From: Bacteroidota bacterium
Lineage (GTDB): Bacteria; Bacteroidota; Bacteroidia; UBA8524
Length of the DNA: 53,657 nucleotides
Direction: 5' to 3'
Assembly: GCA_008933805.1 (NCBI GenBank)
Contig: WBUH01000011.1
Location: 117,117 to 170,773, forward strand
The stretch's first letter is position 1. Each line of letters begins with the position of its first letter. Below are positions 39,854-47,931 of this stretch, piece by piece. Under the pieces are notes generated by a model. The model saw only the letters and a program-made list of their open reading frames with translations. It was not told where the DNA came from and ran no database searches. The position numbers and the translations under genes were made by a program.

Positions 39854-40420
39854 ATGAAAACTAATTTAATATTTGCGCTCATATTATTTTTGCTTGCAAC
39901 AAGCAGTTGTAGCAGTAGGCGTTTTGGTAATATTCCTAAAGTAAAGGCGCAGCCCAAAAAAGAGCAGACGGCTAAACGTAAACCCTCAAAAAAACAGACT
40001 GTATTAATTGTAAAACCTACCATTCTTCTAGTTGCGACCGATTCAGGCATAAGTAAACCCAACATTGCAAAACCCCAACAACAGGTTATTAAAAAACAGA
40101 AAAAACTACTTTATACCACCACAAAAGCAGTTTCAGCCATCTCAAAAAACAAGGTAAAAGTATTTAATACAGCTAAAGAAAACCGCATTAAAAAAAGCAG
40201 TAATAATTTTGATGATTTTTGGGATACTTGGCTGGGAGAACTGGTATTATACATCGCAGCCTTCATCATAATAGGGGCTATATATATATTTATTGAATGG
40301 CTGATTTCAATCGGACTGGCTTGGGTAGTGGCCATTCTGGCCTTGGCTTTAATAATTTACCTGCTATACCTTATTGGTGAGTTTATAGATGGTGTGTTAG
40401 ATTTTCTTTTCAGGCGATAA
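39854..40420 (+). CDS. Lipoprotein with C-terminal membrane helices
   Basis: A 188-aa protein starting 2 nt after the previous stop. The N-terminus has a lipoprotein signal with lipobox LATSSC (C19), followed by a very basic, Gln/Lys-rich stretch (about 20-110, with PKKEQTAKRKPSKKQ). Two membrane helices (about 128-150 and 153-175) end the protein. A lipidated basic linker plus C-terminal helices is unusual; the two halves would need opposite membrane contacts. I know no family. Confidence 0.72.
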   Translation: MKTNLIFALILFLLATSSCSSRRFGNIPKVKAQPKKEQTAKRKPSKKQTVLIVKPTILLVATDSGISKPNIAKPQQQVIKKQKKLLYTTTKAVSAISKNKVKVFNTAKENRIKKSSNNFDDFWDTWLGELVLYIAAFIIIGAIYIFIEWLISIGLAWVVAILALALIIYLLYLIGEFIDGVLDFLFRR

Positions 40421-40477
40421 CAAAATCAGTAATCACATTATCCGCTTCTCTTTCAAATAAAACGCCTCTTTCTTCGT

Positions 40478-40485
40478 TACCTTTG
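40478..40485 (+). promoter_or_regulatory. -7 promoter box of porX
   Basis: Exact TACCTTTG box 17 nt upstream of the porX ATG; the -33 element is not clear. Confidence 0.55.
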
Positions 40486-40501
40486 CACAAACAAGTAAAC
40501 T

Positions 40502-42055
40502 ATGAGTAACGCAAAAATACTTTGGGCCGATGATGAAATTGATGTGCTAAAGCCCCACATATTATTTTTAAAAAGCAAAGGCTACGACGTAGTTACCGTT
40601 ACAAATGGTATTGATGCCATTGACGAGACCCAGAAACAACATTTTGATGTAATTTTTTTGGATGAAAATATGCCCGGCATCAGCGGCCTTGAAGCCCTTA
40701 GCCGCATAAAAGCCGATTTTCCTCTTATTCCCGTGGTAATGATTACTAAAAGTGAAGAGGAACACATTATGGAGGATGCCATCGGCAGTAAAATTGCCGA
40801 TTACCTTATAAAACCCGTTAATCCCAACCAAATACTGCTTTCGCTTAAAAAGTTGATTGATAACAAGCGTTTGGTGAGCGAAAAAACAGCAATGGGCTAC
40901 CAACAAGAGTTTAGGGCTATCAGCATGGCGTTTATGGATCGCATGGATTTTGAGGAGTGGAAGAACATATACCGCAAACTGGTGTACTGGGAACTGGAGC
41001 TAAGCCAAACAGAGGGCGGTATGCGCGAGGTATTGGATACCCAGCGCACGGATGCTAACCACAATTTTTCTCGCTACATTAAAGATAATTATCTTAAACT
41101 GCTGAAAGCCGACGACGACAGCAAGCCGGTAATGAGTAATACCTTGCTTCGTAAAAAGGTATTGCCTTTCCTTGACGGCAGCGAAGAGCCTGTTTTCTTT
41201 TTGCTGATTGATAACCTGCGCTACGACCAATGGAAGGTAATACAACCCGTTATAGCCGAAGCTTTCAGGGTGGAAGAGGAAGACTTGTACCTGGCTATTT
41301 TGCCTACTACTACCCAATATGCCCGTAACTCTATCTTCTCAGGCTTATTGCCCAGTGATATGGAAAAACGCTTTCCTAAACTTTGGAGTAATGATGAGGA
41401 CGAAGGCGGCAAAAACCTGCACGAGCTTGAGTTTTTGAACGATTATTTGCAACGCTTGCGCCGTAACACAAAAACAAGCTATACCAAAGTTACCACACTT
41501 GAAGGTGGTAAAGACTTGGCAGAAAACATCATGAACATGATGAGCAACCAACTGAACGTAATCGTTTACAACTTTGTGGATGCGCTGAGCCATGCCCGTA
41601 CGGACGTGAGCCTGATGCGCGAACTTAGCGAGGACGAAGCGGCCTACCGTTCGGTTACGAAATCGTGGTTTGAGCATTCGCCGCTTTGGGAGGCATTGAA
41701 AAAAATTGCTGAGAAGAAAGTGAAGTTGGTAATTACTACCGACCACGGTAGTGTGCGTGTAAAAGACCCCGTTAAAATTATCGGCGACCGTAACACAAAC
41801 ACCAACCTGCGCTACAAACAAGGCAAAAACCTTAATTATGATAAAGGCGATGTGTTTGAGGTGCGTAACCCCGCCGATGCATTTTTGCCCAAACTACACG
41901 TAAGCTCAACGTATGCATTTGCTGATAATTACAGCTTTTTTGCCTACCCCAATAACTACAATTACTACGTAAATTATTACAAAGGCACTTTTCAGCACGG
42001 CGGTATTAGCCTTGAAGAAATGATGTGCCCTGTTATTACCCTTACTCCGAAGTAG
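40502..42055 (+). CDS. porX: PorX-like response regulator with PglZ domain
   Basis: A 517-aa regulator of the PorX type, the response regulator of type IX secretion. The receiver domain (1-120) has the acidic start WADDE, phospho-acceptor D54 in IFLDENMPGISG, T82 and K104 in LIKPVNP. A helical linker follows, then a PglZ (alkaline-phosphatase-like) domain from about 220 with FFLLIDNLRYDQW, TTTQYARNSIFSG and ITTDHGSVRVKDP, and metal-ligand residues of that fold. In Porphyromonas and relatives PorX works with PorY and SigP and its PglZ part is an oligonucleotide phosphodiesterase. The genes for those partners are not beside it. Confidence 0.95.
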   Translation: MSNAKILWADDEIDVLKPHILFLKSKGYDVVTVTNGIDAIDETQKQHFDVIFLDENMPGISGLEALSRIKADFPLIPVVMITKSEEEHIMEDAIGSKIADYLIKPVNPNQILLSLKKLIDNKRLVSEKTAMGYQQEFRAISMAFMDRMDFEEWKNIYRKLVYWELELSQTEGGMREVLDTQRTDANHNFSRYIKDNYLKLLKADDDSKPVMSNTLLRKKVLPFLDGSEEPVFFLLIDNLRYDQWKVIQPVIAEAFRVEEEDLYLAILPTTTQYARNSIFSGLLPSDMEKRFPKLWSNDEDEGGKNLHELEFLNDYLQRLRRNTKTSYTKVTTLEGGKDLAENIMNMMSNQLNVIVYNFVDALSHARTDVSLMRELSEDEAAYRSVTKSWFEHSPLWEALKKIAEKKVKLVITTDHGSVRVKDPVKIIGDRNTNTNLRYKQGKNLNYDKGDVFEVRNPADAFLPKLHVSSTYAFADNYSFFAYPNNYNYYVNYYKGTFQHGGISLEEMMCPVITLTPK

Positions 42056-42104
42056 TAGTTCATAACTTCATCGTAATTGCGAACAGGGTGTGCTTACCGC
42101 AAAC

Positions 42105-42583
42105 CATCAGGAATAAATCCCGATGCTATTGATAGCAGGTTGGGAACTTTATCCATAGCGGCAGGTCTTTGTACCTGCCGCAAACCATTTCGACCACCCC
42201 TGACCCCCCCTTGACCTACCCGCATACTTCGGCAAGCTCAGTATTGATGCCTTGCAAAGGAGGGGAACAGCCGCACAAGCTCACCAACCCAACAATGGCC
42301 GCAATTTAAAAACTCGTTCGGCTTTCAAGGGGTCGTGCGTGGCTTCCCTCCTAGCTAAGGAGGGATTGAGGGAGGTGTGCTTACCCTAACCATCGGGAAT
42401 AAATCCCGATGCTATTGATAGAAGTTGGGTATTCTATGATAGTGGAAGGTCTGTGTACCTGTCGAGACAAAACCCCTACCCGAAATATCCTTAGCTCGAC
42501 TTTTCCAAAGTCGCCTTCCCCTGTAAGGGAAGGAAAGGTTGATGCCCTGCCAGCACCTCGTTATTCCCAACTTGATTGGGAAT
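42105..42583 (+). repeat. Mosaic intergenic element, copy B (composite)
   Basis: A gene-free 620-nt gap is filled by this element. Its first part (42105-42380) is colinear with copy A (24030-24304, opposite strand). It is followed by a second partial unit (42391-42583) resembling copy C at 47657. Modules: palindromes of arms 8 / loop 5 at 42105-42125 (one mismatch) and 42391-42411 (CATCGGGA/TCCCGATG), 42345-42365 (TCCCTCCT/AGGAGGGA) and 42563-42583 (ATTCCCAA/TTGGGAAT). An 8-bp hairpin CGGCAGGT/ACCTGCCG is at 42159-42180, and CGACTTT/AAAGTCG lies near 42500. No coding potential seen. Confidence 0.8.
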
Positions 42584-42610
42584 GACGGGATGGAATCTGT
42601 GGAAAACAGA

Positions 42611-42645
42611 AAATAAAAATGGCTCGACGTGAAACGTTGAGCCAT
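42611..42645 (-). terminator. Intrinsic terminator of the L-threonine dehydrogenase gene
   Basis: On the minus strand arms ATGGCTCAACGT and ACGTCGAGCCAT (42645-42634 and 42630-42619) pair with one mismatch around a 3-nt loop, followed by TTTTTATTTT. It lies 31 nt past the stop codon. Confidence 0.85.
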
Positions 42646-42675
42646 TGTGTAAGTTCATTGTATCGAATGTATAGA

Positions 42676-43644
42676 TTAGCCGTTGGCCATCATACGTTTC
42701 AGGTTTTCAAGCATATCCTTGGTCATAGCGTCAAGGTCATACTTAGGTTGCCAGCCCCAATCAGCGCGGGCAACGCTGTCATCAATACTATCGGGCCAGC
42801 TGGCGGCAATAGCTTTACGCACGGGGTCAATATCATAACTCATGGTAAAACCGGGCATTACCTTCGCAATGCTGGCGGCAATTTCCTCAGGGTTAAAACT
42901 CATACCGGCCACGTTGTAGCTGCTACGTATGGTAAGTTTATCCGCAGGAGCTTCCATCAAGCTGATAGTTGCATTTAGCGCATCGGGCATATACAACATC
43001 GGCAAGGTAGAATCTTGCGGTAAGAAGCACGAGAATTTGTTGTGTTTCAATGCCTCGTGGTAAATATCAACGGCATAATCCGTAGTACCGCCGCCCGGAG
43101 CTGACTTGTAGCCTATCAAACCGGGATAGCGTATGCTACGCACATCTACACCGTACTTTTTAAAATAGTATTCGCAATAACGCTCGCCTGCCTGCTTGCT
43201 GATACCGTAAATGGTATTAGGGTCCATTACGCAGTGTTGAGGGGTATTTACAGCGGGAGTATTTGGGCCGAAAACAGCAATACTGCTGGGCCAGTATATT
43301 TTGCCTGTTTTGTATTCAATAGCGGCATCCAATACATTAAACAAACCGTCCATGTTAAGTTCCCATGCAAACTTGGGGTGCTTTTCTGCTGTTGCAGAAA
43401 GTAGTGCTACCAAATGGTACACCTGTTTGGGCTTGTATTTGGTAAACAATTCGGCAAGGCGGGGCTTATCCAGCACATCCAGCACCTCGTAGGGGCCTGT
43501 TTGGGTAAGTACTGCATTCACATCAGCAGCGGGTTTCACATCACTGGCTACTACATTACTGCCGCCGTGCAAAGCACGCAGGGCTTCTACCAGTTCGGTT
43601 CCCAATTGGCCTGCTGAGCCTATTACCAAAATTGTGTCGTTCAT
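42676..43644 (-). CDS. L-threonine 3-dehydrogenase, SDR type
   Basis: A 322-aa extended short-chain dehydrogenase that should oxidise L-threonine to 2-amino-3-oxobutyrate using NAD+. The GxxGxxG motif is at G9/G12/G15 (VIGSAGQLGTE). The catalytic Ser lies in WPSSIAVFG, and YGISK gives Y146 and K150. The strings DVRSIRYPGLIGYK and PGGGTTDYAVDIYHEAL are typical of the bacterial SDR threonine dehydrogenase group (as in Flavobacterium), distinct from the zinc-dependent enzyme. A minority alternative is another UDP-sugar epimerase. A TAAATTCG box (43674-43667) precedes it as a possible -7 element. Confidence 0.92.
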   Translation of the reverse strand: MNDTILVIGSAGQLGTELVEALRALHGGSNVVASDVKPAADVNAVLTQTGPYEVLDVLDKPRLAELFTKYKPKQVYHLVALLSATAEKHPKFAWELNMDGLFNVLDAAIEYKTGKIYWPSSIAVFGPNTPAVNTPQHCVMDPNTIYGISKQAGERYCEYYFKKYGVDVRSIRYPGLIGYKSAPGGGTTDYAVDIYHEALKHNKFSCFLPQDSTLPMLYMPDALNATISLMEAPADKLTIRSSYNVAGMSFNPEEIAASIAKVMPGFTMSYDIDPVRKAIAASWPDSIDDSVARADWGWQPKYDLDAMTKDMLENLKRMMANG

Positions 43645-43686
43645 TGTTGTATTGATTTTGAGGATGCGAATTTAAACGGTAGCAGC

Positions 43687-44460
43687 TTACTTCAAATAAT
43701 AAAAATGCACATACTTTATAAACTTGCTGTAGGCATTGCCACAACTGATGATAAAGCCTGTTTTACCCTGAAGTATACCCAGACGTATAAAAAATGATTG
43801 AAAAAAAGACCATAACGGATTGAATACCAATTTTATAAACGCGACTTTTTTACCTTTACGTTTAAGCTCATCGGCACCCAACTTTCCGTAGGTGTTCATT
43901 TTTAAAAAGTATTTATCGATGCTTTGAAACGAATAATGGAGTATGTCGCACTTCAATGCAGCAACAACGCCGCCTGCCGTTAGCTCCACATCTTCATGTA
44001 CGGCTGAAGTATTAAAGCGTGCATACTTGCGGTTAAACAACCGTTTCTGTCTGTCGGGGTACCAGCCGCAATAGCGTATCCACTCACCCATAAAAAAGGT
44101 TTTACGGGGCATGGTATATACTGGTTTTGCAGCCCAGCTATTGTTTAGCTGCTCCCATTTGGTTTCAACCTCTTTGCGCAGCTCAGCACTAATCTCTTCG
44201 TCAGCATCTACCCAAAAAATCACATCGTTTTTGGCTTTCCCCACGCCCAATTGCTTGGTAGCGGCATAGCCCTGCCAATCAACTTTAATAAATTTTGTGT
44301 TGTGATAGCTTTGTGCTACCTGCGGGGTGCGGTCGGTACTGCCTGAATCTAACACCAATACTTCATCAATCCATTGCAGTGATTCAAGGCAACGGGCAAT
44401 GTTGGTTTCTTCATTATTGGCCAGTACAACGGCGCTTATCGGCAAAAGGTTTTGTGCCAC
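43687..44460 (-). CDS. Family 2 glycosyltransferase (WaaE/KdtX-like)
   Basis: A 257-aa GT-A fold glycosyltransferase acting on the cytosolic side of the membrane, probably in lipopolysaccharide or capsule synthesis. The N-terminus PISAVVLANNEETNIARCLESL, LVLDSGSTDRT and the DxD-like VDADEEI are the GT2 signatures. The middle has PRKTFFMGEWIRYCGWYPD, typical for the KdtX/WaaE group. The C-terminus contains an amphipathic segment (LVFNPLWSFFQSFFIRLGI). Translation starts with GTG at 44460. It stands 42 nt upstream of the threonine dehydrogenase on the same strand, so they may be co-transcribed. Confidence 0.93.
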   Translation of the reverse strand: MAQNLLPISAVVLANNEETNIARCLESLQWIDEVLVLDSGSTDRTPQVAQSYHNTKFIKVDWQGYAATKQLGVGKAKNDVIFWVDADEEISAELRKEVETKWEQLNNSWAAKPVYTMPRKTFFMGEWIRYCGWYPDRQKRLFNRKYARFNTSAVHEDVELTAGGVVAALKCDILHYSFQSIDKYFLKMNTYGKLGADELKRKGKKVAFIKLVFNPLWSFFQSFFIRLGILQGKTGFIISCGNAYSKFIKYVHFYYLK

Positions 44461-44591
44461 AGTGCGGCAAAACTACATATTTTGACGGGCATTGGCACAT
44501 CTCCTTAATTTTTACCTTAAACGTATTTTTTAAACTACACCCAAACGTTATTTCTTTGTAAAGTGTCTATACACAAAACACCATACAGCCA

Positions 44592-45998
44592 ATGAATAAG
44601 ATTTTTACATACTTTTTTTGCTTGCTGTTGCTGGCAACTAACCAACTTGCCGCCCAAACCGACAGCCATTGCGGTACTTTACTAACTGACGAGCAAAAAG
44701 TATTATTGCTTGATTATGCCCAAAACGGACGTGGTTTTGCCACCAAAAGTGCCGCTCAATATTATGTGCCTATTTATTTTCATTTTGTGGGCGATGATGC
44801 AGGCAAAGGCTTTTATAACAGCCACCAATTGATGCTTGATTTGTGTGAACTGAACCGCCAATATGCTGCCGTGGGCTTTTATTACTACCTGGCAGGTATT
44901 GAATACATTAGCAACTCTACTTATTTCGACCATGATTATAACGGCGGTTATGACATGATGCGCCAAAAGAATAAACCCAACGTAGCCAACGTATACATTG
45001 TATTAAACCCTGCGGGCAACTGCGGTTATTTTTCACCCGGACGTAATGGGGTAGCCGTGGGTAAAAACTGTATGGGCACAGGCGCTACTACTCTTGCGCA
45101 TGAAATGGGTCACTTTTTCTCACTTCCCCATCCTTTTGATAATGTTACCGGTGTGCAAGAGTATGTAAACGGAACTAACTGCGCCGTTGCTGGTGATTTG
45201 TTTTGTGATACCCGTGCTGATTTTTTAAATACCCGTTGGAATTGCCCTTATACCGGCAACCAGCTTGACCCCTTGGGCGATAAATACGATCCTGACGAAA
45301 CCTTGTTTATGAGTTATGCTTCTGACCACTGTGCTCACCGATTTTCGGACGAGCAGATTGATGCGATGAAATACAATATAAACACCAGTCGTATTAATCT
45401 TAAAGGTCCTTTGCAGGATACCATGCCTGTGCAGCAGACTGCTAAACGTATTTGGCCTCCGGATAATGCTGCACAAAAACCCACTGAATCAAAATTTATG
45501 TGGAGCAGTGTACCCGGTGCTGATTATTATATTTTGCAGGTATCTCAAATCTCAGTGTTCCCAAGCAACTTACCGGTTGATATTATGACAAAAGACACCA
45601 GCTATATTGCTACGGGACTTACTAACGGCCGCACTTATCGCTGGAGGGTTCGCCCTGTATATGCTGCCCGCACTTGTACTGATTTCACTACCGATTTGGG
45701 TGTATTTGTTACCTCACTAACCACGGGCATTGATGCTGCCGAAAGCACTGAAATGCTGGTATATCCAAATCCTGCGGCTAAAAACTCTTTGGTTACTGTA
45801 GCATTCCAAACTGAGCAAACAGGAGAAATTAAGGCTTCTATCAGCACTGTGGAAGGTAAAACGATAAGTTCTTCGTTATTGCAAAAACAAAGTGATTTGC
45901 AATACAGCCTTTCGATTGACGGTCTGCCCGCAGGAATTTATTTTGTTGAGCTTTCTAATGGCAGTAACACTACCCGCCATAAATTGATGGTTGAGTAA
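44592..45998 (+). CDS. M43-like zinc metalloprotease with T9SS type A sorting domain
   Basis: A 468-aa exported protease. The signal peptide ends at LAAQ (about residue 22). The zinc site is HEMGHFFSLPH (H170, E171, H174, H180), a metzincin-type motif in which Ser replaces the common Gly; FMSYASDHCAHRF supplies the Met-turn. Many cysteines flank it, as in pappalysin-like M43 proteases. An Fn3-like domain (about 290-375) is followed by a T9SS type A sorting domain of about 80 residues (LVYPNPAAKNSL to GIYFVELSNG) for secretion through the type IX system. Confidence 0.92.
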   Translation: MNKIFTYFFCLLLLATNQLAAQTDSHCGTLLTDEQKVLLLDYAQNGRGFATKSAAQYYVPIYFHFVGDDAGKGFYNSHQLMLDLCELNRQYAAVGFYYYLAGIEYISNSTYFDHDYNGGYDMMRQKNKPNVANVYIVLNPAGNCGYFSPGRNGVAVGKNCMGTGATTLAHEMGHFFSLPHPFDNVTGVQEYVNGTNCAVAGDLFCDTRADFLNTRWNCPYTGNQLDPLGDKYDPDETLFMSYASDHCAHRFSDEQIDAMKYNINTSRINLKGPLQDTMPVQQTAKRIWPPDNAAQKPTESKFMWSSVPGADYYILQVSQISVFPSNLPVDIMTKDTSYIATGLTNGRTYRWRVRPVYAARTCTDFTTDLGVFVTSLTTGIDAAESTEMLVYPNPAAKNSLVTVAFQTEQTGEIKASISTVEGKTISSSLLQKQSDLQYSLSIDGLPAGIYFVELSNGSNTTRHKLMVE

Positions 45999-46127
45999 GA
46001 CAGTACTCTTTAGACGATAAATACACAGAAAAACGCATTTTTATCGTTTACCTTTTGTTGATGACTTCGTATTAATACCAAAATTGGAACAGATATTGGA
46101 TTAATAGAAAAACAAACTGACACGACT

Positions 46128-46940
46128 ATGAAAAAGGTAATTGTATTAATGAGTGTTTTTGGGGCTTTGGCTACTTTGCCGGCCTTTATCAATAAAGATA
46201 AAGTGGAACCGGAATACCGCACCTTTGAGATGCGGAAAATAACCAACAAAGCCTTTACTTATGGTGAGAAATTAAACTACCGCGTACACTACGGATTTGT
46301 GAACGCAGGAGATATTGAATTGCAGGTGAAACCCACTCCTGTAAATATAAATGGCAGGTACGCATACCACATCGACGGTTTCGGTAAGTCTCGTTCAGGT
46401 TTTGACTGGATGTTTAAAGTACGCGACCGTTTTGAAACTTATATTGATACTCAAGCCATACTTCCCCTTCAATTTGTAAAAAGCCAAAAAGAAGGCGGCT
46501 ATGAGGATACCGACTTTGTAATTTTTGACCATAAACTCAAAAAATACTTTAGCAAAAAAGGAAGCAAAACCACCCCTATTGATATTCAAGACGTATTATC
46601 AGTAGCCTATTATGCCCGTACACTGGATGTAAGAAACTCACCCGTAGGCACTGAGTTTATCTTAAACGTGTATTTGGATAATGAAATTTACCCCTTAAAA
46701 TTCAGGATTGACGGCCGCGAGGTATTAAGTACTGATGTAGGAAAAATAAACTCCATCCGTATTATCCCCGAGGTAATTAATGGTCGTGTGTTTAAAGATA
46801 AAAACGCAATGAAAGTTTGGGTAAGTGATGATGAGAACAAATTGCCTTTGCGCATACAGGCCGATATTTTGGTAGGCTCAATAAAAGCTGATATTACCGG
46901 CCACTCAGGATTGAGAAATGAATTGAACATTAAGAAATAA
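46128..46940 (+). CDS. DUF3108 exported protein
   Basis: A 270-aa protein with a signal peptide (MKKVIVLMSVFGALATLPAF). It shows DUF3108 features: FTYGEKLNYRVHYGFVNAG, YHIDGFGKSRSGFDWMFKVRD and a C-terminal RIQADILVGSIKADI strand. The fold is a large beta sheet; proteins of this family occur in the envelope, with unknown function. A terminator (46959-46999) follows directly. Confidence 0.9.
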   Translation: MKKVIVLMSVFGALATLPAFINKDKVEPEYRTFEMRKITNKAFTYGEKLNYRVHYGFVNAGDIELQVKPTPVNINGRYAYHIDGFGKSRSGFDWMFKVRDRFETYIDTQAILPLQFVKSQKEGGYEDTDFVIFDHKLKKYFSKKGSKTTPIDIQDVLSVAYYARTLDVRNSPVGTEFILNVYLDNEIYPLKFRIDGREVLSTDVGKINSIRIIPEVINGRVFKDKNAMKVWVSDDENKLPLRIQADILVGSIKADITGHSGLRNELNIKK

Positions 46941-46958
46941 CAATTACAATTACCTTTG

Positions 46959-46999
46959 ACCCCGCTTGCCCCTTTTTTGGCGCAGCGGGGTTTTTTATT
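46959..46999 (+). terminator. Intrinsic terminator of the DUF3108 gene
   Basis: Arms ACCCCGCT (46959-46966) and AGCGGGGT (46984-46991), then TTTTTTATTTT. It follows the stop by 19 nt. A TACCTTTG box at 46951-46958 directly abuts it, but as a promoter it would put the terminator into the leader of pnuC. Confidence 0.85.
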
Positions 47000-47009
47000 T
47001 TAGTTTGTT

Positions 47010-47684
47010 TTGGATTTTTTTAGCACTCAAAATATCGCATTTACTTGGCTGGGATATCACATGAGTTATACCGAGCTAATTGCAACCGTATTTGGTATTA
47101 CAGCTACCATACTTTCAGCCATGCGGATTACTTATACATGGTTGGTAAATATGGTAGCAGTGGTAATGTTTGCTTTTATATCCTACCAGCTAAAAATATA
47201 CAGCGATTTAATTTTGCAGGCCTACTATTTCAGCATGGGGGTATTGGGTTGGCTGTGGTGGAATAAAAAGGCCAGCAACCACTTTGTACACGTAGCGTAT
47301 TGGTCGCCGGGTTTAAATGTTTATTTGCTAACCGTTGCGGGGATATTAGTAGCCGCTGCTATAGTGGGCTATTGCACCTCTAACTTCCATATCTGGATGC
47401 CGCAATGGTTTCCGCAACAGGCATCATTACCCTATTTAAGCTCGTTAGTGCTAATAATGAGCTTGGTGGGCACCTATTTAATGGGCCGTCGGTATATCGA
47501 AAATTGGTGGCTGTGGGCAGTTAGCAATCTTATTTCAGCCGGGATTTATCTTTCGTTGGGTAGCCTGTTTATTTTTATTTCATACCTTATTTTTTGGGTC
47601 ATCGGTATTAGCGGTTGGTACAACTGGCAAAAAGAATACAATGCAGCAAAAAATCCCATCGGGAATAAATCCCGATGCTATTGA
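47010..47684 (+). CDS. pnuC: PnuC-type nicotinamide riboside transporter
   Basis: A 224-aa membrane protein with seven helices. The family traits LQAYYFSMGVLGWLWWNKK and NWWLWAVSNLISAGIYLS are visible. PnuC imports nicotinamide riboside, so it complements the NMN-centred enzymes encoded at 6671-9074; some paralogues carry thiamine instead. I keep a TTG start at 47010 because DFFSTQNIAFTWLGYHMSYTEL matches the leader of other Bacteroidota PnuC proteins; ATG 47061 would begin at MSYTEL. The last nine residues (PIGNKSRCY) and the TGA are encoded by the dispersed hairpin element at 47657-47684. Confidence 0.9.
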   Translation: MDFFSTQNIAFTWLGYHMSYTELIATVFGITATILSAMRITYTWLVNMVAVVMFAFISYQLKIYSDLILQAYYFSMGVLGWLWWNKKASNHFVHVAYWSPGLNVYLLTVAGILVAAAIVGYCTSNFHIWMPQWFPQQASLPYLSSLVLIMSLVGTYLMGRRYIENWWLWAVSNLISAGIYLSLGSLFIFISYLIFWVIGISGWYNWQKEYNAAKNPIGNKSRCY

Positions 47685-47840
47685 TAGAGTGCTGGCACTT
47701 TATCAATAGCGGCAGGTCTGCGTACCTGTCGCCTGCCCGTCATTCCCAACTTGATTGGGAATCTCACTTTTCGACCCCTACCCGATTAATCCTTCGCCCG
47801 ACATTCCCATAGTCGACTTCCCCTGTAGGAGAAGGAAAAG
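47657..47840 (+). repeat. Mosaic intergenic element, copy C, overlapping the pnuC 3' end
   Basis: Starts with the palindrome CATCGGGA/TCCCGATG (47657-47677) and GCTATTGATAG, in which the pnuC stop lies. GCGGCAGGTCTGCGTACCTGTCG follows at about 47709-47731. Next come the palindrome ATTCCCAA/TTGGGAAT (47742-47762), TTCGACCCCTACCCG and the CGAC...GTCGACTTCCCCTGTAGG block. The order matches the end of copy B (42391-42583) only in part, so modules are shuffled. Rest of the gap to 47931 shows nothing else. Confidence 0.78.
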
Positions 47841-47931
47841 TTAAAGGCTGCATGCAAAACAGACAGTCAGGAAGGGGTAAGCAAACAACACTTACCCGCT
47901 TACCTTTCCCCTTCTTTCTGTATAAAGCAGT

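Noticed and set aside
46951-46958. TACCTTTG box as a promoter for pnuC
   Set aside because: A strong terminator follows at once, which would stop the transcript before pnuC; kept only as a note.
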